Source of the DNA: Tahibacter caeni
GTDB taxonomy: Bacteria; Pseudomonadota; Gammaproteobacteria; Xanthomonadales; Rhodanobacteraceae
Direction of reading: 5' to 3'
Assembly: GCF_024609805.1 (NCBI RefSeq)
Contig: NZ_JANFVR010000015.1
Span: 1 to 34,181, forward strand
Length of the DNA stretch: 34,181 bases
Shown: positions 8,681 to 17,375 of the stretch, in pieces
Numbering within the stretch: the first letter of the stretch is position 1
Layout: each line of letters begins with the position of its first letter
Made by a program: the position numbers and the translations under genes
Notes under the pieces: model-generated
Seen by the model: only the letters and a program-made list of their open reading frames with translations
Database searches by the model: none
Told to the model about the DNA's origin: nothing

Positions 8681-9280
8681 ATGTGGTCCTGGGCGAAACG
8701 ACAGCTGCTCGGTTTCTGGCGCATCCTGCGCCGGCCGAGCCGGCACTACAGCCTCGGCTTTCTGACCGTCGCCGGCTTCGTCGTCGGCATTCTGTTCTGG
8801 GGCGGCTTCAATACGGCGCTCGAAGCGACCAATACCGAGACGTTCTGCACGAGCTGCCACGAAATGCGCGACAACGTGTTCCAGGAACTCAAGAGCACGA
8901 TCCACTACACGAACCGCTCCGGCGTCCGCGCGACCTGCCCCGACTGCCACGTGCCGCACAACTGGACCGACAAGATCGCACGCAAGATGCAGGCGTCCAA
9001 GGAAGTCTGGGGCAAGATCTTCGGCACCATCAACACGCGCGAGAAATTCCTCGACGAGCGCCTGATTCTGGCCAACCACGAATGGCAACGACTGAAGGCC
9101 AACGATTCGCTCGAATGCCGCAACTGCCACAACTACGATTCGATGGACCTCACGCGCCAGGCTTCGCGCGCGGCCCAGGTCCACAAGCTCTGGCTCGGCA
9201 GCGGCGAGAAGACCTGCATCGACTGCCACAAGGGCATTGCGCACCGGCTGCCGGACATGACGGAGATTCCGCAAGGCTGA
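8681..9280 (+). CDS. napC: Tetraheme quinol dehydrogenase NapC (NapC/NirT family)
   Basis: A 199-residue membrane-anchored cytochrome that oxidises quinol and feeds NapB. One membrane helix (about 25-43) is followed by four heme motifs, CTSCH (56-60), CPDCH (86-90), CRNCH (146-150) and CIDCH (179-183), with the usual NapC context TFCTSCHEM and [12 protein letters not shown]. It begins three bases after the napB stop and is the last gene of the operon. No napG or napH follows, so electron input should depend on NapC alone. Confidence 0.96.
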   Translation: MWSWAKRQLLGFWRILRRPSRHYSLGFLTVAGFVVGILFWGGFNTALEATNTETFCTSCHEMRDNVFQELKSTIHYTNRSGVRATCPDCHVPHNWTDKIARKMQASKEVWGKIFGTINTREKFLDERLILANHEWQRLKANDSLECRNCHNYDSMDLTRQASRAAQVHKLWLGSGEKTCIDCHKGIAHRLPDMTEIPQG

Positions 9281-9421
9281 CGAAGCAGGCGCAACGGGTT
9301 GCCGGAGAACCGCCGCAAACGAGAAGCCGGCGAGACCGGCCCCGACGACACGATATCGGCTCAAGGTTTGCCGGCACTCGACCCACGGTGAATTCGTCGC
9401 GTCATTTTCAAGCGTGCTTGA

Positions 9422-9793
<372 letters not shown>

Positions 9794-9909
9794 ACCGGCG
9801 CGCTCTTGACGGTAGTGCGGAGTAGCCGATAAGACGGACGATCCATTCCCGCACGACAACCAACCCGCGCGAGCCGGAACGACGCTCGAGCGCATCAGGA
9901 GAATTCGCA

Positions 9910-10368
9910 ATGGATGTCCGCAGGCTCGCGGCCGACGATCTGGAACTGGTCTGCCGGCACCGCGAAGAAATGTTCCGCGACGCCGGCCGCGACGACGCCG
10001 TGCTCGCGACGATGACCGCGCACTTCCGCCCGTGGCTCGCGCCGCGCCTGCGCGACGGCAGCTACTTCGGCTTCGTGCTGCAGGACGAAGGCCGGCCGAT
10101 CGCCGGCATCGGCCTGATGCTGATCGACTGGCCGCCGCATCCGCTGCACCCGGCCGACGACCGCCGCGGCTACGTGCTGAACGTCTACGTCGAACCCGAC
10201 TACCGCCGGCGCGGCCTCGCGCGCGAACTCATGCGGCTCGCCGACGCGGAATTCGCGCGGCGCGGCGTGAGCTACTGCGTGCTGCATGCGACCGAAAAAG
10301 GCCGGCCGCTGTATCACGAACTCGGCTGGAGCACGACGGCGGAGATGGCCAAGGCGATTGCGGGCTGA
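9910..10368 (+). CDS. GNAT-family N-acetyltransferase
   Basis: A 152-residue acetyltransferase that should use acetyl-CoA. The fold is seen in order: N-terminal [12 protein letters not shown], the strand [12 protein letters not shown], then [22 protein letters not shown], where R/Q-X-X-G-X-G/A is represented by RRRGLA, and the closing [14 protein letters not shown]. The substrate cannot be told. AGGAG at 9897-9901 lies eight bases from the ATG, fixing the start. It stands alone between the remnant genes and the TetR gene, which is transcribed towards it. Confidence 0.88.
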   Translation: MDVRRLAADDLELVCRHREEMFRDAGRDDAVLATMTAHFRPWLAPRLRDGSYFGFVLQDEGRPIAGIGLMLIDWPPHPLHPADDRRGYVLNVYVEPDYRRRGLARELMRLADAEFARRGVSYCVLHATEKGRPLYHELGWSTTAEMAKAIAG

Positions 10369-10497
10369 GCCGGCTCGTCAGGGTGTCTGCGAGCTCGCGG
10401 CGCCGGGCCGGCAAAGCTCGTCGTGCGCCGTCGTGTCGCGAGTCACCGCCGCAGGATCGACGGCGTGGTCCGCGGAGGCGAAGGAACGAAGCCGGGT

Positions 10498-11124
10498 TCA
10501 CTGCAGGCCGCGCAGGTAGGCGACGAACATGTCGGCCATTGCGTCGGCGTAGGTCCTGATCTCCGCGGCGCTGCGCGGCGTGCTGGAGAAGCTGTGGCCG
10601 AACGCGCTCATCGTCGTCGTGATCAGGTCGCCGGCCAATGCGCGCCGGGCGGCGGTTGCCTTGGGCAGCACTTCGCGCAGGAACGCCTCGATGGTCTCGT
10701 CCGCGGATGCGCGCGCCTCCCGCGCTTCCGGCGCGTCGCGATAGAGCGGCGCCGCATCGTTGAGTGCGACACGCATCGCGGCCTCGTCGCACTCCGAGCG
10801 CAGGAACGCGTGCACGAGCGCGCGCAGGCGATCCAGCGGCGGCTTGCGCGCGTCCTCGAGGATGCGGGCCAGCATCTCGGAAGTCTGCCGCCACTCGTCG
10901 GTCTGGAGCCGGAACAGGATCGCCGCCTTGTTCGGAAAATATTGATACACCGATCCGACGCTGACGCCGGCCTTTTCGGCGACGCGGGCCGTCGTGAAGC
11001 GCGTCGCGCCCTCCTTGGCCAGCACCAGCTCGGCGGCCTGCAGGATCGCCGCGACCAGTTCGGTCGAACGGGCCTGTTGCGGCTGCTTGCGCGAGGAAAC
11101 CTGCGGACGGCGGGGCTTGGCCAT
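10498..11124 (-). CDS. TetR/AcrR-family transcriptional repressor
   Basis: A 208-residue regulator. The N-terminal helix-turn-helix is typical: AAILQAAELVLAKEGATRFT, then VAEKAGVSVGSVYQYFPNKAAI. The C-terminal half is helical and variable, as expected for the ligand domain. The start at 11124 (MAKPRRP) is preferred over the in-frame ATG at 11196, because the operator copy at 11176-11197 would otherwise lie inside the coding region. It is divergent from the O-methyltransferase gene; three matching palindromes between them suggest that the protein represses itself and the divergent pair. The inducing ligand is unknown. Confidence 0.9.
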   Translation of the reverse strand: MAKPRRPQVSSRKQPQQARSTELVAAILQAAELVLAKEGATRFTTARVAEKAGVSVGSVYQYFPNKAAILFRLQTDEWRQTSEMLARILEDARKPPLDRLRALVHAFLRSECDEAAMRVALNDAAPLYRDAPEAREARASADETIEAFLREVLPKATAARRALAGDLITTTMSAFGHSFSSTPRSAAEIRTYADAMADMFVAYLRGLQ

Positions 11125-11175
11125 GGTCGGATCGCGGAAGCTGGATGGAAAAAGGACGGAGGCCGCCGCAGAGTC

Positions 11176-11197
11176 GATGCGACGGATTGGTCGCATC
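11176..11197. promoter_or_regulatory. Operator copy 1 (predicted TetR site)
   Basis: A perfect inverted repeat, half sites GATGCGAC and GTCGCATC around GGATTG. It lies 52 bases upstream of the TetR start chosen here, where a self-repression site would be expected. Two related copies lie near the divergent gene. Confidence 0.65.
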
Positions 11198-11299
11198 TTA
11201 GTGCGATCCGACCTCGTCGCTCAAAGCAGGCCGGCGCTGCATAGCTGAGCGAAAACCTGAGCTCTGTCGCTGCCCTCGCCCATGGCGAGCGTCACGAAA

Positions 11300-11316
11300 T
11301 TCGCTGCGGCAGCGAA
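11300..11316. promoter_or_regulatory. Additional short palindrome in the divergent promoter region
   Basis: TTCGCTGC and GCAGCGAA flank a single G. The sequence is unlike the three 22-base operators, so a second regulator or chance is possible. A one-base loop argues against an RNA hairpin of full length. Confidence 0.3.
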
Positions 11317-11377
11317 AAGAAGGCCGTTTTCTGCGACGGACGACTCGCCGAAAACGCGAGCCATGATGCGAATAGCG

Positions 11378-11399
11378 AATGCGACGAATCCGTCGTATC
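11378..11399. promoter_or_regulatory. Operator copy 2 (predicted TetR site)
   Basis: Half sites ATGCGAC and GTCGTAT around GAATCC, with one mismatch in the dyad. It has the same 22-base length and GCGACGRAT core as copy 1 and starts 30 bases from copy 3, about three helical turns. Confidence 0.55.
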
Positions 11400-11407
11400 G
11401 TCTCTTC

Positions 11408-11429
11408 AACGCGACGGATTGTTCGCGTT
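11408..11429. promoter_or_regulatory. Operator copy 3 (predicted TetR site)
   Basis: Half sites AACGCGA and TCGCGTT around CGGATTGT, perfect over seven bases each side. The middle, GCGACGGATTG, is identical to that of copy 1. It ends 42 bases before the O-methyltransferase start and should overlap its promoter. Confidence 0.6.
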
Positions 11430-11471
11430 TCACTCACGCGCCGCCCGGCGCCCACCGAATCGGAAGATGCA

Positions 11472-12131
11472 ATGACCACGACACTGACCGCCGCTCCGCT
11501 GGCCCCGCTGCTCGATCGCCTGTTCGCCCAGGCCGATGCGGCGACCAGCCCTGCGCTCGACGCGTTCTCCGACGACGAGCGCGAACGCCTGATGCGCAGC
11601 AAGACCGGATACCTCGACCTCTACGGCCGCCTCAAGGAGCTGTGGCTGCCGGTTTCGCGCGACACCGGCACCTTGCTCTATCTGCTCGCACGCAGCACGA
11701 ACGCGCGCCAGATCGTCGAATTCGGCACCTCGTTCGGCATCTCCACCCTGCACCTCGCCGCCGCGCTGCGCGACAACGGCGGCGGCCGCCTGATCAGCAG
11801 CGAGTTCGAGCCGTCGAAGGTGGTCCGTGCGCGCGAGCATCTCGCCGAAGGCGGCCTCGCCGATCTCGTCGAGATCCGCGAAGGCGATGCGCTGCAGACC
11901 TTGGCCGCCGATCTGCCCGACCCGGTCGATCTGCTGCTGCTCGACGGCGCCAAGGCGCTGTATGTCGACATCCTCGACCGCGTCGAATCCCGCCTGCGGC
12001 CCGGCGCGCTGATCGTCGCCGACAACGCGGACTACAGTCCCGACTATCTGGCCCGCGTGCGCGCACTCGGCAGCGGCTATCTGTCGGTGCCGTTCGGCGA
12101 GGACGTGGAGCTGTCGATGCGGCTGTTCTGA
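11472..12131 (+). CDS. Class I SAM-dependent O-methyltransferase
   Basis: A 219-residue methyltransferase of the catechol/caffeoyl-CoA O-methyltransferase type. Motif I reads IVEFGTSFGIST (about residues 78-89), the acidic end of strand 2 is ISSEFEP, and the metal/catalytic strand is DLLLLDGAKALY followed by LIVADNADYSPDY, matching the D...DN pattern of this family, which uses a divalent cation. It probably methylates a small hydroxylated aromatic; the exact substrate is unknown. The start at 11472 has GGAAG six bases upstream; a longer in-frame reading from 11379 would run through operator 3. The reductase gene follows after 46 bases, probably in one transcript under the TetR repressor. Confidence 0.87.
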   Translation: MTTTLTAAPLAPLLDRLFAQADAATSPALDAFSDDERERLMRSKTGYLDLYGRLKELWLPVSRDTGTLLYLLARSTNARQIVEFGTSFGISTLHLAAALRDNGGGRLISSEFEPSKVVRAREHLAEGGLADLVEIREGDALQTLAADLPDPVDLLLLDGAKALYVDILDRVESRLRPGALIVADNADYSPDYLARVRALGSGYLSVPFGEDVELSMRLF

Positions 12132-12177
12132 GCCCACAATCCGCTGCGCGGTTTCAACACATGCCGAAGGAACTTCC

Positions 12178-13044
12178 ATGCACGTCGTCGTCACCGGAGC
12201 CGCCGGCTGGGTCGGATCCGCCGTGGTCCATGAACTCATCCGCGCGGGTCACGAAGTCACCGGACTCGCGCGCTCCGCCGAAAAATCAACCTCGCTCACC
12301 GCGGCCGGCGCGAAGATCCGGCAGGTCGCCCTGGACGATCTCGACGGCCTGCGCGCCGCCGCTGCGGAGGCCGACGCGGTGATCCATACCGCGTTCGACC
12401 ACGACTTCTCCCGCTTCCTCGAGAACTGCGAACAGGACCGTCGCGCGATCGAAGCGCTCGGCAGCGCGCTCGAAGGCAGCGACCGCCCGCTGCTCGTGAC
12501 GTCGGGCCTGCTGGGGCTCGCGCGCGGCGCGACCGAGTCGGATGCGCCGAGTCCCGCCTCGCCGCGGAAATCCGAAGCCGCCGCACGCGTGCTGGCCGAA
12601 CGCGGCGTGCGCGCGGCGACGGTGCGTCTCGCGCCGTCGGTGCACGGTCTGGGCGACCACGGCTTCGTGCCCATTCTCGTGCGGCTTGCCAAGCAGACCG
12701 GCGTGTCGGCCTATCTCGACGACGGGAGCAACTGCTGGTCCGGCGTGTATCGGCAGGATGCCGCGCGCGTCTATCGCCTCGCGCTCGAACGAGGCGCGAC
12801 CGAGCCGGCCTACCACGCCGTCGCCGACGAAGCCGTGCCGTTCAAGGCGATCGCCGAAATGATCGGCCGCCGCCTCGGCCTGCCGGTCGAGTCGCGCGAC
12901 CGCGAACACTTCGGCTGGTTCGCCGTCATGGCCGGCGCCGACATGTCCGTATCCGGCGCCCATACGCGGACGCTGCTCGGCTGGCAGCCGCAAGGTCCGG
13001 ACCTGCTCGCCGACCTCGATCAGCCGGGCTATTACGGCGACTGA
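12178..13044 (+). CDS. NAD(P)-binding atypical SDR / epimerase-like reductase
   Basis: A 288-residue extended-SDR-type protein. The dinucleotide motif TGAAGWVGS is at residues 6-14 of the N-terminal Rossmann strand VVVTGAAG. Further family features are VIHTAFDH at about residue 67 and LLVTSGLLG near 106; the usual YxxxK is not obvious, as in several atypical SDRs that act as NAD(P)H-dependent reductases or sensors. AAGGAA lies just upstream of the ATG. It follows the O-methyltransferase closely and is likely co-regulated, which suggests a joint role in modifying or detoxifying a small compound. Confidence 0.85.
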   Translation: MHVVVTGAAGWVGSAVVHELIRAGHEVTGLARSAEKSTSLTAAGAKIRQVALDDLDGLRAAAAEADAVIHTAFDHDFSRFLENCEQDRRAIEALGSALEGSDRPLLVTSGLLGLARGATESDAPSPASPRKSEAAARVLAERGVRAATVRLAPSVHGLGDHGFVPILVRLAKQTGVSAYLDDGSNCWSGVYRQDAARVYRLALERGATEPAYHAVADEAVPFKAIAEMIGRRLGLPVESRDREHFGWFAVMAGADMSVSGAHTRTLLGWQPQGPDLLADLDQPGYYGD

Positions 13045-13089
13045 CGGCGAGACGCGGAACCGCGGAACCCGCGACGGCCGCCGCGCCGG

Positions 13090-16000
13090 TTACTTCGCCG
13101 GCGGCCGTATCGGCAGATGGACGACGAAGGTCGTGCCCTTGCCGACTTCGCTGAAGACTTCGATGTTGCCGCCGTGCTTCTGGACGATGCCGTAGGACAC
13201 CGACAGGCCGAGGCCGGTGCCTTTGCCGACGGGCTTGGTCGTGAAGAACGGCTCGAAGATGCGGTGCAGGTGCGCATCGCTGATGCCCTTGCCCGTGTCG
13301 GACACGCTGACGCGGACCTCGTCGTCGTCGGCTTCGGTGCGGATGCGGATTTCGCCCTGGTCCTCGATCGCCTGGGCGGCGTTGACCAGCAGATTCAGAA
13401 ACACCTGGTTGAGCTGGAACGGCAGGCACTCGATGCGCGGGATCGTTCCGTAGTCCTTGACGAGCTTCGCCTTGTACTTGATCTCGTGCGCGACGACGTT
13501 GAGCGTGCTTTCGAGTCCTTCGTGGATGTCGGCGAGCTGCCATTCGGTTTCGCCGACGTGGGAGAACTCCTTGAGGTCGCGGACGATTTTCTCGACGCGC
13601 GAAATGCCGTGCAGCGATTCGGACATCAGGCTGCCGATGTCGTCGCGCAGGAACTCCAGTTCGATGCGCTTGCGCAGCGCCGCGACCTCGGCGGCAGCGA
13701 CCGCATGGTTGGCGGCGCCGGCTTTTTCGAGATCGCCGTAGGCGTCGAGCAATGCCATGATGTCGCGCAGATAGCGCTCGAGGCTGTTGAGGTTCGAGTG
13801 CACGTAGCCGATCGGGTTGTTGATCTCGTGCGCCACGCCGGCGGCCAGCTGGCCGACCGAGGCCATCTTTTCCGACTGGATCAGCTGGTTCTGCGTGTTC
13901 TCGAGGCGATGGTTCAGCGACTGCAGCTCCTGGTTGCGGTGCTGCAGCGCGCGTTCGGCGGCGAGGCGTTCCTCGATCTGCGTGGCGAGCTGCGTGTTGG
14001 AATCGTGCAGCGCCTGATTGGCCTGGCTCTGGCGCAGGTTCGCCTCGACGAGATCGCGCGTGCGCGCCGCGACCTGCGATTCGAGATACTGGCCGCGCCG
14101 CCGGTAGCGCTGGCGGATGACGAGCGGCGCGGCGGCGGCCAGGATCATCAGCAACGCGATGCCGAGGCCCTGCACCGAGCGGCGCTCGAACCAGCGCGGC
14201 ACCAGATGGAAGTCGAGCTGGGCGCGATCGGCGGTGCCGCCGGTGCCGAACTCGGCGTCGGCATCGCCGGTGCGGGCTTCGACGAGGAAGCGATAGCGGC
14301 CCGGCGGAAGATTCGTGTAGAACGCGCTGCGCCGCGTGCCGACGTCGTACCAGTCGTGATCGTAGCCTTCGAGGCGGTAGCGGAAGTGCACGTTGCGCGG
14401 CTCGCGGAAACTCAGCCCCGTGAACTGCAGCTCCACGTCGCGGCGCGGGCTGTCGATCTCGATCGGCTCGTCCGGCTGATACCACCGGTCGCCATGGCGC
14501 AGGCGCTCGACGACGACCGTCGGCGCGACCGCCGGCGGCCGTATCGATTTCGTATCGATGCGCACGGCGCCATGGATGGCCGGAAACCACAGCGCCGTGC
14601 CGTCGACGAGCACGCGGGAACGCGCGCCGCCGTTGCAGCAATGGATGTGCTGCATGCCCGTGCGGCGGCCGAGCACTTTCTCGGTCACGATCGCGCCTTG
14701 CGTCGCGACGGCCGGATCCGGCAACGCGGCGATCGACGTGCGCCAGACCCCGTCGATCGTCGAGACGTAGAGATAATCGTCCACCACCTGCATGACCCAG
14801 CCGTTGTTCGTCGGCAGGCCGCTCTTGTCGTCGAGCACGATCGCCTTGTCGTCGCTCCTCAGGACGAGGCCCGAGTCGCGCGTGGTCACGCCGAGCAGTC
14901 CCGGCCGGATCGCCGCGATCGACGTGACGTAGGCGCCTTCGACCGGCTTGGCCCAGGCGGGCATCCGCAGCTCGCCGCCCTCGAGACGGCGCATGCCGGT
15001 TTCCGTGCCGATCGTCAAGGTGCCGTTCGCGGCGATATGGATCGCGCGCACGGGCGCTTCGGTCGTACCGGGCGCATACGGAATCCGCCGCAGCTCGCGG
15101 CCGTCGTAGCGGAACAGACCGTCCTGCGAGCCGATCCACGCGCCGCCGTCGGGCTGCGGCACGATGACGTTGACCTGGTAGCGCGACAATCGCTCGAACG
15201 CTGCCGGCGTGACGATCTTGTCCTGGTCGACCAGCGCGATGCCCGAACGCATGCCGATCCACAGCCGGCCGCGGTCGTCATAGCTCATTTCGTAGGCGGA
15301 CAGATTCGGAATCTGGCGCGTCGATACGACTTCCTCCATGCCGCCGCCGGTCAGCCGCATGACGTTGGAATTCGAGCCGAGCACGATGCGCCCCTGGCCG
15401 TCGCGCGCGAGGCTCCAGATCAGGGGGTCGATCAGGCCTTCGTGCTTGCCAAGCTGCCGGGCCCAGCCGTTCCAGAGCCGGAACAACCCTTCGGTGCGGC
15501 TGCCGAGCCACAGGTTGCCTTCGCGGTCCTCGAATGCGCTGACCACATAGGGGTCGCCGACGAAATCGCTGCCCCGGATCACCTCGACGTCGCCGCTCGG
15601 CCGGCGCCGGTACACGGTCGACGGCGTGCTGATCCACAGGTTCGCATCGCGATCGACATACAGGTTCTCGACGCGCAGCGTTTCGGCGGCCAGCCCTTTC
15701 GCGAGCACGTCGAGGGTCTGCGCGACCGGCGCCTCCGCGCCCTTGACCAGCAGGAACAGGCCGTTGGCCGTACCGATCCAGACGTTGCCGTCGGCGACGG
15801 CCAGCCGCGTGACCTGGACATTGCCGGGCTCCGGCAGCGCGTAGCGGCGATTGCCGTCGTGCGAGAAGCGCGTCACGGTGCCGAGGCCGCCGACCCAGAC
15901 GTCCTCGCCGTCGCGAACGAGGCTGTAGGCCGGCGTGCCCGCGCCGTCGACGGGGACCATCTTGTCGCCGGCCAGGCGCATGACGCCGATCGGCGTCGCG

Positions 16001-16470
16001 ATCCAGACCTCGCCGTCGGCGTTCTCGAGGACCGCATGGACCGGCCTGGTCGGCGGATCGGTGGCGACCGTGCGGAAACGCCGGTTCTCGTAGACCGTCA
16101 GCCCGTTAGGCGTGGCGAACCAGAGCCGGCCGCGCCGGTCGCGCAGGCTCGCATGGGCATTGGTCGGATCGGCGCCGTCGCTGTTGCGGCGGTCGAAGAT
16201 CTCGAAGTGCAGACCGTCGAAACGCGCGAGGCCGCTCTGCGTGCCGGCCCAGATGTAACCGGTTTGATCCTGCGTGATGCTCAGGACCGACACCTGCGGC
16301 AGCCCCTCGTCGACGCTCCAGTTGTCGACCGCGTAGTCGCGGAACTTCGCCGCAGGATCGAGCGCCGCGGCCGCTGGCGGCCACAGCAACAGCAGTGCGG
16401 CGACACCGATGAGCCAACCGGCCATCCGGCCGCAGCCCGGGTCGTTAGGAATGCGGTTCAGCGCGCTCAC
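13090..16470 (-). CDS. Membrane sensor histidine kinase with beta-propeller and Y_Y_Y domains
   Basis: About 1126 residues. A signal peptide (WLIGVAALLLLW) precedes a periplasmic two-component propeller of many blades with the W-x-G-T/S-x-x-G-L pattern (for example YIWAGTQSGLARFDG and AWIGSQDGLFRYDG). A Y_Y_Y domain follows at about 680-735 (FRYRLEGYDHDWYDVG), then one membrane helix (about 767-785), a coiled coil (about 790-870) and the kinase core: H-box GVAHEINNP with His881, N-box NLLVNAAQAIE, DTGKGI, EPFFTTK and GTGLGLS. There is no receiver or DNA-binding domain, and no response regulator gene is adjacent, so it is an orphan kinase. The GTG at 16470 is preferred because GAGG lies five bases upstream; an ATG at 16425 is the alternative. 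The propeller type often senses polysaccharide breakdown products in other phyla, but the signal here is unknown. Confidence 0.92.
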   Translation of the reverse strand: MSALNRIPNDPGCGRMAGWLIGVAALLLLWPPAAAALDPAAKFRDYAVDNWSVDEGLPQVSVLSITQDQTGYIWAGTQSGLARFDGLHFEIFDRRNSDGADPTNAHASLRDRRGRLWFATPNGLTVYENRRFRTVATDPPTRPVHAVLENADGEVWIATPIGVMRLAGDKMVPVDGAGTPAYSLVRDGEDVWVGGLGTVTRFSHDGNRRYALPEPGNVQVTRLAVADGNVWIGTANGLFLLVKGAEAPVAQTLDVLAKGLAAETLRVENLYVDRDANLWISTPSTVYRRRPSGDVEVIRGSDFVGDPYVVSAFEDREGNLWLGSRTEGLFRLWNGWARQLGKHEGLIDPLIWSLARDGQGRIVLGSNSNVMRLTGGGMEEVVSTRQIPNLSAYEMSYDDRGRLWIGMRSGIALVDQDKIVTPAAFERLSRYQVNVIVPQPDGGAWIGSQDGLFRYDGRELRRIPYAPGTTEAPVRAIHIAANGTLTIGTETGMRRLEGGELRMPAWAKPVEGAYVTSIAAIRPGLLGVTTRDSGLVLRSDDKAIVLDDKSGLPTNNGWVMQVVDDYLYVSTIDGVWRTSIAALPDPAVATQGAIVTEKVLGRRTGMQHIHCCNGGARSRVLVDGTALWFPAIHGAVRIDTKSIRPPAVAPTVVVERLRHGDRWYQPDEPIEIDSPRRDVELQFTGLSFREPRNVHFRYRLEGYDHDWYDVGTRRSAFYTNLPPGRYRFLVEARTGDADAEFGTGGTADRAQLDFHLVPRWFERRSVQGLGIALLMILAAAAPLVIRQRYRRRGQYLESQVAARTRDLVEANLRQSQANQALHDSNTQLATQIEERLAAERALQHRNQELQSLNHRLENTQNQLIQSEKMASVGQLAAGVAHEINNPIGYVHSNLNSLERYLRDIMALLDAYGDLEKAGAANHAVAAAEVAALRKRIELEFLRDDIGSLMSESLHGISRVEKIVRDLKEFSHVGETEWQLADIHEGLESTLNVVAHEIKYKAKLVKDYGTIPRIECLPFQLNQVFLNLLVNAAQAIEDQGEIRIRTEADDDEVRVSVSDTGKGISDAHLHRIFEPFFTTKPVGKGTGLGLSVSYGIVQKHGGNIEVFSEVGKGTTFVVHLPIRPPAK

Positions 16471-17072
16471 GGCGACCTCGGTCTCCCCCCATGAACTCGC
16501 GACCGATGATAGTGCGTGCGCTGCGCGAAATGTCGGCGGTTCGTGAGGGGCGTCCGGGATGAATGACCGGCACGCTCGACGTGCACGAGCTCGGCTTAGG
16601 TAGGGAGCTTCGTGAGCGGGGCAGCCGCGAGGGGCAAGCCGCCTGCTCGGCGCGAGCGACGCGATCCGTGTTTCCACCCGCCATTCTCGGAGCGGGCGCC
16701 GCGGTCCATGCTCCGCTCTTCATTACCCGAGAATCGCAACGACGTGTACCCGACAACTCCGCGAGTTCGGTGCTCACCGCCTTGCCGCACATCAGTAGTG
16801 CTTCAACCGATACGTCGATATGAGGCGCGTGATCGCCGAACAGTTGTCGTCTGGTTTTCTCTTGGATCGCTCGTCGAAACGGCTCTGTGCAGCCGAACCA
16901 TGGCGCCGACCGGAGCGCCGTGAGAGGTTCGTCACGTCGGCGACAGACCCCATATGCTTTCCCGCAATCCGGTCTCATCAAAAATGATGCGTCGCACCAG
17001 AAAACCACGATTGCCAAGTTGGACACCATTTCCCGGCGTGCTACCGTGGCTGCGCTTACACAGGGGGCTGGC
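16471..17072. other. Long divergent intergenic region between the kinase and hxsD
   Basis: Roughly 600 bases without a convincing gene. Reading frames here are Arg/Ser-rich with no recognisable domain. Base composition drops noticeably from about 16730 onward, with AT-rich patches near 16850 and 16980 (CATCAAAAATGATG). A weak promoter candidate for hxsDBCA lies at 17019-17047. The length suggests that it holds regulatory sites or lost genes; I can identify neither. Confidence 0.5.
17019..17047 (+). promoter_or_regulatory. Weak promoter candidate for hxsDBCA
   Basis: TTGGAC (17019-17024), a 17-base spacer, then TACCGT (17042-17047). The -35 is good, and the -10 keeps only the first, second and last consensus bases. 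It would start transcription about 20 bases before the hxsD GTG. Confidence 0.3.
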
Positions 17073-17375
17073 GTGAGCATCCACGAAGTCCACATCACGA
17101 TTCCGCATCGTGAAGCAGCTCATGCGATCGTGCAGCGCACGGCACATCGCTTCAGCGGCCGCTATACCGTCGCAGTCGCCGACGAAGGGGATCGGTCCTG
17201 CGTCCGATTTGACGGCTCCGTCGAGACGCCGGAGCAGTTGGAGCGGGAGTTCCGCGCGCTGCTGCTCGACGACATGCTGCGCGCGCGCATCGAGACCGAA
17301 ACGGCATCGCTGCGACAGCTGATCGTCGAAGCCGCGTTGCGCTCCGCCCTGCGTGAACCGGAAGCCGGCGCGTGA
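17073..17375 (+). CDS. hxsD: His-Xaa-Ser system protein HxsD
   Basis: A 100-residue small protein, first gene of a His-Xaa-Ser cassette. The N-terminal half is beta-rich (VHITIPHREAAHAIVQRTAHRFSGRY cut here by strands) and the C-terminal half is helical, with LEREFRALLLDDMLRARI followed by ETETASLRQLIVEAAL; this is the LLND-x-x-LR-type signature by which HxsD proteins are known. Its biochemical role is undetermined; small partners of radical SAM maturases often bind the substrate leader, so a similar role can be supposed but not shown. GTG at 17073 is chosen because AGGGGG lies five bases upstream. Longer in-frame starts exist to 16887 but add non-conserved sequence. Its stop overlaps the hxsB GTG (GTGA). 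Confidence 0.82.
   Translation: MSIHEVHITIPHREAAHAIVQRTAHRFSGRYTVAVADEGDRSCVRFDGSVETPEQLEREFRALLLDDMLRARIETETASLRQLIVEAALRSALREPEAGA

Noticed and set aside
9310-9335. Possible terminator after napC (GCCGG / CCGGC)
   Set aside because: Only five pairs and no T-run.
11221-11433. Minus-strand 70-codon frame between tetR and the methyltransferase with fairly natural composition
   Set aside because: It starts with GTG without a ribosome binding site and covers operators 2 and 3; more likely the promoter region read through.
16445-17098. 217-codon minus-strand frame opposite hxsD and its upstream region
   Set aside because: No domain, Ser/Arg-rich, and it overlaps both the kinase start and hxsD.
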